A stretch of 64,000 nt of DNA from Rhynchonema sp. JSB1_4. Lineage: Eukaryota; Nematoda; Chromadorea; Monhysterida; Xyalidae. This document shows, one piece after another, positions 46,034 to 57,599 of the stretch. Location: NCBI GenBank assembly GCA_030248065.1, contig JASAMV010003137.1:33035-97034 (forward strand), written 5' to 3'. Below the pieces are notes generated by a model that was given only the letters and a program-made list of their open reading frames with translations, was not told where the DNA came from and ran no database searches. Both the position numbers and the translations under genes were made by a program. Within the stretch, counting starts at the first letter, position 1, and every line of letters starts with the position of its first letter.

Positions 46034-47663
46034 AGTGACTCTACAATTGAATGGTGACCGCGTTTGTTTGCAGCCATTTTTTCAGAAAATGAAGGCAATG
46101 GATCAGAAACCCAGATTTAGGGAATGGATTTTCGACTCGTTGCTTTGTGATGTTTCATACATATTTTCCAGCCTTTCCAATAATGCGCACACACACGAAG
46201 TTTGCCAGCTGTGAAACATTGCTGTGTTGTCGCTGTGCCGGCTGTGTGTTGTCGCTGTGTGTCGCTGTTTAATGGCTGCTTTGCGCATGTTGTGGTAAAC
46301 ATTGTGTGAGCTGTGTAGGGTTTTGAAAACTGGGAAGCACAAACAAAAAACTTGATAATTAGAGGATTTTTATTTGTAATTGACAACTTATTTCATTCAC
46401 CACAGATGCTTAAAATTATACGAGTAGAAAATCCTAACAAAAAATGGCCAGGTTCCTGAAACCTTTTATTTTTTTGTTCAACAATGCGGACGTTTCAATA
46501 GCTATTGTGCATTGCGGTTTTCGCCACAATGTTGGAGGTTGCTGTCACTCCAGTATCAAACTTTGAAACAACCTGTTCGTGTCAGAGAAGCATTTCAACT
46601 TTTTTCGGTCTTTTTCACCAGAGGCAAACTTCAACGTGGCCGTGAAACATCAGGAAGCAACCAATCGGTTCGCCAGATTAGGTTCGAGTAACACGATGTC
46701 CAAGCTTTGTTAAAATATACTACCCCCAAGCTCAAGCGCGGTCGAAGGGTTGTTAAAGGGGGCCTTTCGCATTTCAAACCCCCTTCAAACCTCGCATGTG
46801 TTTAGACAGTGGTCAAGGCATCATAAAAGTCAAACACACGGAGGTCTAACGTTCAGCATGCGGCCAGGAAATGCCCTTCAAGAGGAACATCAGGGAACAA
46901 AATCAAATGTGGACCAGCCCAATTTCTACCTGCGCATTCAGGCAACTCGCCTGATGGCAAGGGCGGTCAAGGCGCAGAATGTTTCGCACGATTTTTGCCC
47001 CTGCCTCACTATAGAATTTCGCTTTTCTTTTTATTTCGAATTGCAACGAATTGTTCGTGCGTGGCTGCTAAATGTTTCAAGGTCTGCTTGTCACGCTGGA
47101 ACAATTCGTCGAAATTCGAAATAAAAAGAAAAGCGAAATTCTATAGTTAGCGGTGCTGCAAGTTTCATGCGAAACATTCATTCGCCTTGACACCTTGTTG
47201 ATCAAGCAGTTTGCCTGAATGCGCAGGTATAAATTGGGCTGGTCCGCGGCACACTTTGTTCCCGGATGTTCCGCTTGAAGTGCATCTCCCGGTCACATGC
47301 TACAGATTGGGATCTTGGTGCCTGAGAGGTTAATAACGCTCTGAACAATATTCAAATGCGTGCAAAGTTTGAAGGCGGTTTGAAATGCGAAAGGCCCCCT
47401 TTAACCAGCACCTTTAGTAGCGAAACGTCTGTGTATAAAACGCAGAAAATATTTTAGATTGGATTACCTTGTGTCTTGCACAGGCCCGCCTCAAACTTTT
47501 TTCATTTTTTTCTCCTCCTGCGAAAATATGTGGGCTCCGTGAAACATCACAAAGCAACGAGTTGAAAATCCATTCCCAAAATCTGGGTTTCTGACACATT
47601 GCCTTCATTTTCTGAAAAAATGGCTGCAAACAAACGCGGTCACCATTCAATTGTAGAGGCACT
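46034..47663. mobile_element. TTAA-flanked fold-back element (AGTGACTCTACAATTG), with nested insertion
   Basis: AGTGACTCTACAATTGAATGG at the left is inverted at the right (CCATTCAATTGTAGAGGCACT), with TTAA at 46030-46033 and 47664-47667. The inverted ends match for about 125 bp. A second TTAA element (46757-47400) is nested inside. Confidence 0.75.
46757..47400. mobile_element. TTAA-flanked fold-back element (AGGGGGCCTTTCGCATTT)
   Basis: Exact inverted ends AGGGGGCCTTTCGCATTTCA with TTAA at 46753-46756 and 47401-47404. Strong internal inversion: a 45-bp palindrome around AATTTCGCTTTTCTTTTTATTTC near 47018 and its complement near 47115. Non-coding. Confidence 0.85.
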
Positions 47664-47821
47664 TTAAATGAACCTGGTAATCAACGCTATTATTTTACGT
47701 TACGAATTATCAACGAATTCAGTCAAAAATTGGTCAAAAATAAACTACTCTCACAAAGGGGCGAAATTTTGCGAAAATGAACAAGTATTCAGAGACCTCA
47801 GGCACACCCTTTAAGAAGGTG

Positions 47822-48264
47822 AATCACAAATGAACCCACCACTCAACGTCGATCCAGACCAGCACTTGAAGATGCGGTTTTCACCACTCTACAACTGCTT
47901 ATCTTTAGGTTGCCATTCAACGTTTGAAGGAAAATCGGTTGGTTTTACACAAGCTAAAAAGGGAAGTTGAAGAAAGATAGCAAGAATAAATTATGTAGAA
48001 ACCATAACCAGAAAACGAATCTTACCAGCACAGTCCCTGACTTTTTGTTCGTTACCCTCAGTTGCACTGCCGGTAGAGGGTTTCAATGTGCCATTACTGC
48101 ATCTCAGGATCCGGGCAGAAGCATTGTCTGAAAGTTGGTTCTTGACATGTCATAAAACTTCGTCTGGTTCAATGATGTTCCGCAGAATGAGACTGTTTCT
48201 TTCTTTTGAGAACACCAACCATGGGTCACGGAACCGTCTTTGCACGTTACGGTCCGCTCTGTAC
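47822..48264 (-). pseudogene. Cys-module exons, left palindrome arm (partial gene copy)
   Basis: Minus-strand exons at about 48160-48264 (RTVTCKDGSVTHGWCSQKK), 48026-48126 (LRCSNGTLKPSTG with donor GTAAGA) and 47822-47953 (acceptor CCCTTTTTAG; LxxGENRIFKCWSGSTLSG-like). Same module type as 44.3-45.0 kb. The copy ends abruptly at the palindrome border. It could be a functional gene part if other exons lie nearby, but none are identified. Confidence 0.5.
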
Positions 48265-48373
48265 CTGGTACATACCTTTTATGACTTGCGCTCATCAATG
48301 TCGTTAGGCCTATGTGCAATGGTCGATTGACAAAGTAATGCTGGATAGCAATGCAGCACTACCTACGTATGTA

Positions 48374-48731
48374 TAGTTCAGCACGTGCTCATGAGACGAC
48401 TCTTTTTTAAGCTTGCTTGGCCAGATTCAAAAATGCGCCAGCTACACGGGTTTTCGCAAACAAAAGAAAGAGATTGGGCCGAGAGACATGATGACAAGCT
48501 CCAGCTGGCTGACCTCAATTTGTTGCGTGCTTACGCGAACAGCAACATCGTTCAACACACAAATGTTTTGGGAGTCAAAAGGGAATTTACGCACCGAGGT
48601 GGAGAGCGTGTTTTTAAAAAATACACGCGATTCTCTTTCTTTCATTTCCGAAATACGTGGAACCGGAACATTATTGGATCCGTTCAAGTCAATTTCAAAA
48701 TAAGTCGTCTCATAAGTTCGTGGCTGGACTA
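48374..48731. mobile_element. TA-flanked MITE present only in the left palindrome arm
   Basis: Inverted ends TAGTTCAGC...CATGAGACGAC and GTCGTCTCATAAG...GCTGGACTA, TA at 48372-48373 and 48732-48733. The right arm at 52920 has the empty site (TATGTACATAC). Confidence 0.8.
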
Positions 48732-51365
48732 TACATACCTACATATGTATCTATCTGACAGTGTGGCGTTGATGTGTGTATTGCTATCAAGTTGCGCTTG
48801 CACAGGCAGTTGCGTTGACAACTTTTGTATGAGCATGACTTTTGTTTGCGGACCAAAATTGAATCTTACTCTACCCTGTTGGTTCCGCTCTTATCTGCGC
48901 TCTGCCCTTTTGGCTGCTCTTTTTCAATGCTCAAACTGGTCTTGCTCAAACTGGCTTTTCTCAATTGCCCGTGCGCCACATTTATTACCTGGATGTATCT
49001 GCACCGGTCTTTTCAAATTGTGGAAAAATTTCACTTTTCTGAGAACGAAAAATCCCTCTTCGCAAAGGTAGCGAATCTCCATGGACCTTAAAATTTGTGC
49101 ATCTGGCTATCAGGGTCACGAAAAGGTTGAGTGGAAAGTTCAGTGGAGAGTTAAAGAAAAAAGTTCGCACACTGAAAAAAGTTCAGTTGAAAACCAGTCC
49201 GCCTGATACATGTAGTTCACTGAACTTTTTGAGTTCAGTGGAAAGTTGGGTGTAATCGCTCGTATAACCTTCGCACGCAAAAAAACACTGGAAACGCCAC
49301 ACACCCAAAGCAAACTGGATTTCTACAACACACTCGAGCATGCATTATTGGTTTCCACACGAATAAATTTTGCCCACACAAAGACACACACAGCCGCACA
49401 CTTCACGCTACAATGTGCATTGTTTCACGCTACCATATCCATTCCACAGAACTCTTCACTGAACTCCGAGGGTTCGGTGAACTTTATCAGTCGGACTGGC
49501 TTTTAACCGAACTTTTTTCGCTTGTGTTCCACTCAACAACCCACGCAATGAATATAGTAGGTTTATAATTTCGTTGCCTTAGGGCGGACTTGGTTGATCC
49601 GGAAACCGGAATCCGCAAAATTCCGGAACGCTTATTTTGCTGTAATTTTCGTTTCCGGCATATTTGGTGTGTTTTTTGTGCATTTTTCCGGTTCCGGTCC
49701 GTCCCACCCTTATGCATTTTTTAGTGAAATTTTTTACAGACACAGGGAAACTCCCGTTCGAAGTCGAGGCAGACGGTCAACAAGCCACGCAGCTGACACA
49801 CACACAACTTATGTGACTGAAACATTTGAAAAAAAGCGCACGAGCCAGCTCCGCGGCCTGTTGACTGTGTGTTAAGCTTCTTGCCAGCCTCGACTTCGAA
49901 TGGGTGTTTCCCTGCGCCTGTAAAAATGCATGAGGCAACGAAATTAGAAATTTACTATAGTAGCCTCAGAACGCGTTCCATCGATGTAAACACCGATACA
50001 CCTTTACCGTTGCTTTTTTACGTTAAAGGGTAGCACATAGTGTTTACATCGACGGAACGCGTTGTGAGGCTGCTATAGTAAATTTCTAATTTCGTTGCCT
50101 CGTGCATTTTTACAGGCGCAGGGAAACACCCATTCGAAGTCGAGGCTGGCAAGAAGCTTAACACACAGTCAACAGGCCGCGGAGCTGGCTCGTGCGCTTT
50201 TTTTTCAAATGTTTCAGTCACATAAGCTGTGTGTGTGTCAGCTGCGTGGCTTGTTGACCGTCTGCCTCGACTTCGAACGGGAGTTTCCCTGTGTCTGTAA
50301 AAAATTTCACTAAAAATGCATAAGGCAGCGAAATTAGAAACCTACTATATTCATGAAAGGGTTGCGTGGATTGTTGAGTGGAACACAAGCGAAAAAAGTT
50401 CGGTTGAAAGCCAGTCCGACTGATAAAGTTCACCGAACCCTCGGAGTTCAGTGAAGTGTTCTGTGGAATGGATACGGTAGCGTGAAACAATGCACATTGT
50501 AGCGTGAAGTGTGCGGCTGTGTGTGTCTTTGTGTGGGCAAAATTTATTCGTGTGGAAACCAATAATGCATGCTCGAGTGTGTTGTAGAAATCCAGTTTGC
50601 TTTGGGTGTGTGGCGTTTCCAGTGTTTTTTGCGTGCGAAGGTTATACGAGCGATTACACCCAACTTTCCACTGAACTCAAAGAGTTCAGTGAACTACATG
50701 TATCAGGCGGACTGGTTTTCAATTGAACTTTTTTTTCACTGTGCGAACTTTTTTCTTTAACTCTCCACTGAACTTTCCACTCAACCTTTTCGTGACCCTG
50801 ATAGCCAGATGCACAAATTTTAAGGTCCATGGAGATTCGCTACCTTTGCGAAGAGGGATTTTTCGTTCTCAGAAAAGTGAAATTTTTCCACAATTTGAAA
50901 AGACCGGTGCAGATACATCCAGGTAATAAATGGGGCGCACGGGCAATTGAGAAAAGCCAGTTTGAGCAAGACCAGTTTGAGCATTGAAAAAGAGCAGCCA
51001 AAAGGGCAGAGCGCAGATAAGAGCGGAACCAACAGGGTAGAGTACAAAAAAGAGCACAACCAAAAGGGCAGAGTGCAAATAAGGGCACGACCAAAAGGGC
51101 AGGACCAAAAAGGCGAAACAAAAGGGCAATATTCAATTTTGGTCCGCAAACAAAAGTCATGCTCATACAAAAGTTGTCAACGCAACTGCATGTGCAAGCG
51201 CAACTTGATATAGTGTTTCCTCTTTTTCTTGGTCCAAGGAAACGCGCGGGCCCATGTTATACCTGAACTTCTAGTTGAGGTCGAGATTACAATTTCGATT
51301 CAATCAAGCATCTGGCAAAAACGTGTCAAAGTTTGCCTGTGGAATCTAAGGGCGCGCCCATGTAG

Positions 51366-51495
51366 GCCAGGGCCAGGGCCGGGGCCGGGGCCGGGGCCAT
51401 GAAAAATAATCTATGTCCGAGACCCTGGCCCCGGCCCCGGCCCTGGCCTCATGGGCGCACCGACAGGGCCGGGGCCGGGGCCGGGGGCCGGTGCG
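51366..51495. repeat. (GGGGCC)n-type hexamer repeats, left arm
   Basis: Runs of GGGGCC/GGCCCC in both orientations. The complement set is at 52480-52625. Confidence 0.9.
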
Positions 51496-51684
51496 AAACA
51501 TTTTTCTGGATAGGCGACGTTAGAACTACAGGGGTTGTCAATAATCCAACATCGGTTTCGTATACATAATGCAGCTGTGCGTGTGTGTTCGTGTTGGATG
51601 TCCTGTTGCCTGATGTATCAAGGGCACGGTCATTTTGGGATTTTATTTAGGTTAGGCATATGTATTTGTTCAAGCAAATTAATA

Positions 51685-52090
51685 TTGGTCGCACAATGAC
51701 TATATGAGAATCCATCCCCCTAATTTTCCTGCATTGACAAGACGGATATTTGGCAATTATTTTCAAATTGAACCAGGTTTTGACAAGCACCTTGCATTCT
51801 TATCGGTGAGAAGAATGAGAAACACACGTGTGCAGAAGTTTCACACTGAATTCCACGCAACTGAAATGGTTCGGGCTCGGGTTACTGTAGCCACGTATTA
51901 CACGCTTTATGTGTGAAATCGATACACACACACACACACGTTGATCACTCCCGATAAATAAAGCGGGAAAAAAAGAGAAAATAACTCCTTGTCAAAACCT
52001 GATTCAATTTGAAAAAAATCGCTAGAAACTCTCCTTGACGATGCAGGAAAAATAGGGGGATGGATTCTCATATAGTCATTGTGCGACCAA
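51685..52090. mobile_element. TA-flanked MITE, TTGGTCGCACAATGAC family, copy 4
   Basis: TA at 51683-51684 and 52091-52092; ends TTGGTCGCACAATGACTATA and complement are exact over more than 30 bp. Innermost of a four-level nest. Confidence 0.92.
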
Positions 52091-52479
52091 TATAAAGCGC
52101 TTTATTCTTAAAAATACTGGCTGATGAAAAGTCACCAGATGACATAAATTTTTTGAGCAACCACAGTAAACGACATGTCTGCGCGAAATTCGAGTAACCT
52201 ATAACTCAACCAATCAGCGAAACGCGCACGTCGTGGTATGTGCACGGTCAAAAGCAAACTGTATGTGTATAATTGCAGGTAGAAATTCAGTGTTTTGTCA
52301 ACCATATTTCAAAACTGCAGCCCGAATTTGCAAAAGAAAAACACAAGATAGCCATGCCCTTGATAAATCAGGCAGTAGCGCACCCAACGCGAACACACAC
52401 GCACAGCTGCATATACGAAACCGAATGTTGGATTATTGACAACCCTGCAGTTGAAACGTCGCCTATCCAGAAAAATGTT

Positions 52480-52625
52480 TCGCACCGGCCCCGCCCCTGG
52501 CCCCGCCCCGGCCCCGGCCCTGTCGGTGCGCCCATGTAGGCCTGGGCGGGGGCCGGGGCCAGGGGTTCGGACATATGTAGATTATTTTTCATGGCCCCGG
52601 CCCCGGCCCCGGCCCTGGCCCTGGC
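52480..52625. repeat. (GGCCCC)n-type hexamer repeats, right arm
   Basis: Mirror of 51366-51495, with small length differences. Confidence 0.9.
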
Positions 52626-53025
52626 CTACATGGGCGCGCCCTAACAACAACAATGTTTCACATGCTCGCTGTGAGCTTTGTGCGAGTGTGTGCTGCCAGC
52701 ATGTCAATGAAACATCTCACCATGTTTGCTGCTGAGTGCTTGGATTAACAAGGACACATTCTTAATCTCTTTCATTGGTTTCTGAAATCTCGACCCCAAA
52801 CTGGAGTTGAGCTATAACGTGGCGTAGCTTGTTTCCTTTGACTTGCATGAAAAGGAAACACTATAGCAATACACACATCAACGCCACACTGTCAGATAGA
52901 TACATATGTAGGTATGTACATACGTAGGTAGTGCTGCATTGCTATCCAGCATTACTTTGTCAATCGACCATTGCACATAGGCCTAACGACATTGATGAGC
53001 GTAAGTCATAAAAGGTATGTACCAG

Positions 53026-53470
53026 GTTCAGAGCGGACCGTAACGTGCAAAGACGGTTCCGTGACCCATGGTTGGTGTTCTCAAAAGAAAGAAACAGTCT
53101 CATTCTGCGGAACATCATTGAACCAGACGAAGTTTTATGACATGTCAAGAACAAACTTTCAGACAATGCTTCTGCCCAGATCCTGAGATGCAGTAATGGC
53201 ACATTGAAACCCTCTACCGGCAGTGGAACTGAGGGTAACGAACAAAAAGTCAGGGACTGTGCTGGTAAGATTAGTTTTCTGGTTATGGTTTCTACATAAT
53301 TTATTCTAGCTATCTTTCCACAACTTCCCTTTTTAGCTTGTGTAAAACCAACCGATTTTCCTTCAAACGTTGAATGGCAACCTAAAGATAAGCAGTTGCA
53401 GAGTGGTGAAAACCGCATCTTCAAGTGCTGGTCTGGATCGACGTTGAGTGGTGGGTTCATTTGTGATTCA
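53026..53470 (+). pseudogene. Cys-module exons, right palindrome arm (partial gene copy)
   Basis: Plus-strand exons 53026-53131 (acceptor TGTACCAG), 53163-53264 (acceptor AACTTTCAG, donor GTAAGA) and 53337 to about 53470 (acceptor CCCTTTTTAG), all with intact frames and a 72-bp intron between the last two. The coding content equals the left arm. Beyond 53471 the sequence is a TTAA-family repeat, so the gene copy is incomplete at its 3' side. Confidence 0.5.
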
Positions 53471-53479
53471 CCGGCAGAG

Positions 53480-54013
53480 GAAATTATGACATGAAGTGTG
53501 CTTGGGGTACCCAGAAAAGGGCCAAAAAGTTGAGGCTCACAACAGTTGAGCGAACTTTTGTCAAAACTTATCGACGATGGGAAATTGGTATTTGATCGCT
53601 TGAATAGCATGATAAATGGGTTTGTTACCTGTTTTATAGTAAAGCTCTGTGTGCTGTCTATGTGGCCCAAAAATACAACGGAAAATTTTTTTTCTAAAAT
53701 TAGCGTGCTTTTGGCAAAGTAGCGCGAGCTGTGGCCGTGCCAAAAAAGTGAGTATAATTTTAGATTAGAGCCAAGGCGTTTATGAAACATTTGTGATCAA
53801 GCGGCACATTAAGAACATGCGAAACTGATCGGTATTTTATTTTGATGGTTCGGTGGTAGGGTCAAAATTTTTTACGTTTTAGCCCTTCGGGCTCAGACAG
53901 GGAGCTGATATGGGAAAAAATTTTCTTGGCCGTGAGTGTTTTGGACCAAACCCAGTCACCGTGCCAAGTTTCATTGAGGTTGGTTTTGGTCGAATATATA
54001 TGGCGGAGACCCT
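53480..54013 (-). repeat. Dispersed repeat AGGGTCTCCGCC, reversed
   Basis: Complement of the 4053 and 63633 repeats; ends GGCGGAGACCCT followed by TTAA at 54014-54017. Confidence 0.7.
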
Positions 54014-54776
54014 TTAACTAAACCCACATACATATCTGACAGGTGTTGTTTGTGGATGCATGTTGACGAATTCGATGATATCTCCGGATCAGGAGTAGCG
54101 TCTCCTCTTTGTTTTGTACTGTTGTGGGCTCACTGCTGACCTTCGTTCTAAATACGACAAAAGAATTATAGATTCTTCAAAGCTAGAAAAGGCCGGAAAT
54201 GAAAAAGACTCACCGTTGCTTCTGTCTAGTCCGCGTGGGATTTTTGTAGATTTCTTGTTCTAATACGAAAGGCAAATAGCTTATCGGTGTCGAGTTGCCT
54301 GCAAGATGCATTATATTCAATCTTCAACCTCACCAAGTTCAAGATCATATGTTTTGGCGTCAACCTGGCTGAAGCAACCGAGGCTGTTTTCAAAACGAAG
54401 GGTCAAATATGACGCTTTGTTGTGCATGGGTTGGACGCTTGTCATTATCGAACCTCAGCATGGTAGAGTGTGCTTCGAAGTTCGCTGTTCAATGCATTTT
54501 TACAGATGTAGGAAAACTCCCGCTCGAAGTCGAAGCAGGCATAAAGCTCAACACAGACCTGGCCTCGTCTCAATGTTGCACTTATACCCATGCAACCGTG
54601 CAGACACACACTGCTTTGCACGCCACAGCGCTACACGTTGCGCAGGCTAGCAAATTTCCAGTCTACATTATTCCAGTGGTCGCATCTAAAAGTGACGTGG
54701 CCTCTGCACGACCGTTATATTTGTCTCTGTTCGTTGGCAGAAAAATATCACGCTGACGCGGTACCGTGGTTTTGTA
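54014..54776. other. Mostly unassigned; possible exon with SDVxSARPLYLS motif
   Basis: The plus-strand frame at 54640-54756 (KSDVASARPLYLSLFVG) resembles, in translation, a minus-strand frame at 26.6-26.7 kb. Bases 54500-54560 share the ACAGGGAAACTCCCGTTCGAAG-type block found in the palindrome near 49.74 kb. No complete gene is supported. Confidence 0.3.
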
Positions 54777-56075
54777 AATTTCCAAATTCGCTGCCGCACA
54801 GTAAAGTTAGCCCCGTAGTTAATGTCACGTTCTAAACCCGAGAATCAACTTGTAAAACATTGGGACAACCAACCCACAGGCAGCTTGCCAGCCAAGCCAG
54901 GCAGCTGTGCGCAATGTTTCAGAACCGCGCTTAGCGTTCGGGTTTAGAACTTGACATTAAAGTGACTCTACAATTGATCGTTGACCGCGTTTGTTTGCAG
55001 TCATTTTTTCAGACAATGAAGACTAGGTATCAGAAACCCAGATTTAGGAAATAGATTTTCAAGTCGTTGCTTTGTGATGTTTCACGGAGCCCACACATTT
55101 TTACAGCAGGAGAAAAAATGAAAAAAGTTTGAGGCAGGCCTGTGCGAAACACAAGGTAATCCAAGAAGATATTTTCAGCGTTTTATACTCAGACGTTTTT
55201 CTGTTAAACGAGATATAAAGCATTGTGCGAAACGCCATGTGTGATAAATAATAAACGAAACACTCCAAAAAATTAAGCCTTTTTAAAGCACCCTTTTACT
55301 CTAGCATAATTTTAAGCATCCGTGGTGAATGAAATAAGTTGTCAATTAGAAATAAAAATCGTCTAATTATCTAGTATTTAGGATGTGCTTTTCGTTTTCC
55401 AAAACCCTACACAGCTCACACAATGTTTACCACAACATGCGCAAGGCACCCGTTCCCACAGCGCACACACACAAAGCTGAAACATTATCCCCGGCCAGCT
55501 TTGTGTTGTCGTTGTGTGTGCGCTGTGCGTGGTCTGAATGGCTGCCTTGCGCATGTTGTGGTAAACATTGTGTGAGCTGTGTAGGGTTTTGGAAAACGAA
55601 AAGCACATCCTAAATACTAGATAATTAGACGATTTTTATTTCTATTTGACAACTTATTTCATTCACCACAGATGCTTAAAATTATGCTAGAGTAAAAGGG
55701 TGCTTTAAAAAGGCTTAATTTTTTGGAGTGTTTCGTTTATTATTTATCACACATGGCGTTTCGCACAATGCTTTATATCTGGTTTAACAGAAAAACGTCT
55801 GAGTATAAAACGCTGAAAATATCTTCTATTGGATTACCTTGTGTTTCGCATAGGCCTGCCTCAAACTTTTTTCATTTTTTCTCCTCTTGTAAAAATGTGT
55901 GGGCTCCGTGAAACATCACAAAGCAACGACTTGAAAATCTATTTCCTAAATCTGGGTTTCTGATACCTAGTCTTCATTTTCTGAAAAAATGACTGCAAAC
56001 AAACGCGGTCAACGATCAATTGTAGAGTCACTTTAACCATGGGGCATATTTTACTGTGCGGCAGCGAATTTGGAA
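54777..56075. mobile_element. Outer fold-back element enclosing a TTAA fold-back
   Basis: TTCCAAATTCGCTGCCGCAC near 54781 is inverted near 56054 (GTGCGGCAGCGAATTTGGAA). The flanks also share GCAATGTTTCAGAAC.. and GGGTTTAGA(A)CTTG in both arms. The enclosed 54961-56032 element accounts for most of the length. Confidence 0.6.
54961..56032. mobile_element. TTAA-flanked fold-back element (AGTGACTCTACAATTG), clean copy
   Basis: Inverted ends AGTGACTCTACAATTGATCG are exact; TTAA at 54957-54960 and 56033-56036. The arms match along almost their whole ~500 bp length around a short centre near 55490. Same family as 46034-47663. Frames inside mirror each other and are not genes. Confidence 0.88.
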
Positions 56076-56280
56076 ATTTACTATATACACGCGCAGCCTG
56101 ACAGGCTACCGGGTTGCCGTGCGCAATGTTTCAGAACGGGGTCAGCTTCCGGGTTTAGACTTGGACATTGGGACAAAACGGGCAACGGATCAAAGTCATC
56201 CCGTTTCGCATTTTTCACCTGGGGAAAAAATTCAACCTGGCCGCGAAACATCAGGAAGCAACCAATCGGCACCCCATGAT

Positions 56281-56445
56281 CAGGGTTGGGTTAAAAAAGA
56301 AAAAATTTAAAAAAAATTTTTTCTTAAAAAAAGATAGAAACTTTTCGGAAATTTTGTGGTCTGTAATAAAAAAGTAAAAATATAAATAATTTCAATTTAA
56401 AAGAAGTTAAAAAGTTCGATAATAATTATTTTGAATCCAACCCTG
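56281..56445. mobile_element. Short hAT-type MITE, 165 bp
   Basis: CAGGGTTGGGTT and AATCCAACCCTG ends; perfect 8-bp duplication CCCATGAT (56273-56280 and 56446-56453). Confidence 0.88.
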
Positions 56446-56542
56446 CCCATGATAAAGGTTTTTTTGTACGAGAACCGTGCCGGGTTGTTAAAAAAACGCT
56501 CTTACCGTAGTTTGCCATATAGTGCCCTCTCGCATAGAGCCT

Positions 56543-56564
56543 CCCCCCCCCCCGCCCCCCCCCC
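56543..56564. repeat. Poly-C tract
   Basis: About 21 C broken by a single G. Confidence 0.95.
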
Positions 56565-56899
56565 GATGGCCTTATTCGAAACGTTTATTTGTATAGAGCT
56601 CTCAATTCATTTGGGCTCTATTTGGGGTAAAATTTTTTAAAACGTGGTCCGAATAGAGGCCCGAGGGTTCCATTTGGGTAAAAAGTTCTTGAAAAAAGAA
56701 GTCTGATTTTCCACCTTTTTCCGAACATCTAGGGTACGTGGAAAACTACGGTCATTAAATGTCTTTTTTGAAAAATCTTTGAAGCTCAGATTTTCGTTTT
56801 TTAATAAAATGTGTGCTGCCCAAGAAAATGGGCTAAAATGTCAAAGAATGTCGCGTTTTCGTACTAAAAATGGCACTTTTCTGTGGACGAGCATTGTCC

Positions 56900-57130
56900 A
56901 AAACCTGTACCGGGATACGAGGAGCTGGGGTTTATCGTGGTGTTGCACATAAAATATACCACTTCATACTACTACGCATGACACGCAAGATTTTAGCCGT
57001 AATCGTTATTTTGGTGGTCGTACATTACTCACGCATTAAATATTCATGCACTTAGAGGTTGCACGGTATATGTGCTACAGTACATTACAGTAACATCATT
57101 AGTCAACACAACACCAACCTCAGAATGGTG
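56900..57130. mobile_element. hAT-type fragment (10431 family), reversed
   Basis: ACACGCAAGATTTTAGCCGTAATCG and GTCAACACAACACCAACCTCAG match 11700-11770 and 10640-10670 in reverse. Termini not present. Confidence 0.55.
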
Positions 57131-57168
57131 TTGGAGACAGCAGAATTAAAAAAAATACTTTATACAAC

Positions 57169-57322
57169 CTTTTTTTGGTGTGGAAGGCGGCACAGCTGCA
57201 ATGATTAGCGATGTCCAGATTGGGCACCACACCCACAGATTGACGAAGCATCGGTGTGATCGCCGGTATCGGCTGCCAGAAGTCATATTCAGTTTCACTT
57301 TTTTCAATGCACAATAATTTTG
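57169..57322 (-). CDS. Exon of an unrecognised host protein
   Basis: Minus strand: acceptor TCTTATTTTCAG, open frame of 51 codons, donor AAAAG/GTTGTA. The peptide (KLLCIEKSETEYDFWQPIP, MLRQSVGVVPNLDIANHC) is protein-like with no repeats. It lies between a hAT-type fragment and A/T-rich sequence. No family recognised and no partner exon found. Confidence 0.45.
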
Positions 57323-57599
57323 CTGAAAATAAGATATTTGTCTTTTGACCTTTCTTCGACACACATTTGGTTTATTGATTGAAAAAATGTGTTCTTGTAA
57401 AAAAATTAATCTATGTTTCAATTGCAGAATTACTGCTTGATATCAATGATTGACCATATATATTGAGTACGTACTACGTGATTTATTTAATGACTACCTG
57501 ATAGATTTGATGGGCATTCGATGTTCCGTATTAATCAACAGATTGCGTCAACAACTGATATCAACAGTAAAATTGTAATGCTTGCTTGCTGCTGCTAAA

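Larger units (their letters stand above)
51350..52641. mobile_element. TAA-flanked element, GGGCGCGCCCATGTAGGCC ends
   Basis: Exact inverted ends GGGCGCGCCCATGTAGGCC with TAA at 51347-51349 and 52642-52644 (PIF/Harbinger-like). Both arms contain G4C2-type hexamer repeats and the block ATTGACAACCC / GGTTGTCAAT. Contains the TA-flanked MITE 51685-52090. A terminal fragment of this family is at 23188-23210. Confidence 0.8.
51211..52863. mobile_element. TA-flanked element TAGTGTTTCCT, right arm only, carrying two nested elements
   Basis: Ends TAGTGTTTCCTCTTTTTC and GAAAAGGAAACACTA are inverted, with a second AAGGAAAC/GTTTCCTT pair just inside. TA at 51209-51210 and 52864-52865. The left arm near 48791 gives the empty site (ATTGCTATCAAGTTG). 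Interior holds 51350-52641. Confidence 0.8.
47822..53471. repeat. Large palindrome with duplicated host exons
   Basis: Left arm 47822-49996 and right arm 50039-53471 are inverted copies around a 42-bp spacer; innermost anchors are AACGCGTTCCATCGATGTAAAC at 49973 and its near-complement at 50040. The outer 450 bp of each arm carries the same Cys-module exons. The left arm alone has a TA-flanked insertion (48374-48731) and the right arm alone has a 1653-bp TA-flanked insertion (51211-52863). Removing these, the arms are colinear throughout. Identity looks very high by eye. Confidence 0.85.

Noticed and set aside
50820..51170. Leu/Cys-rich frames suggesting membrane proteins in the palindrome
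   Set aside because: Open in several frames because of a short degenerate AAAGGGCAG-type repeat; mirrored exactly in the other arm.
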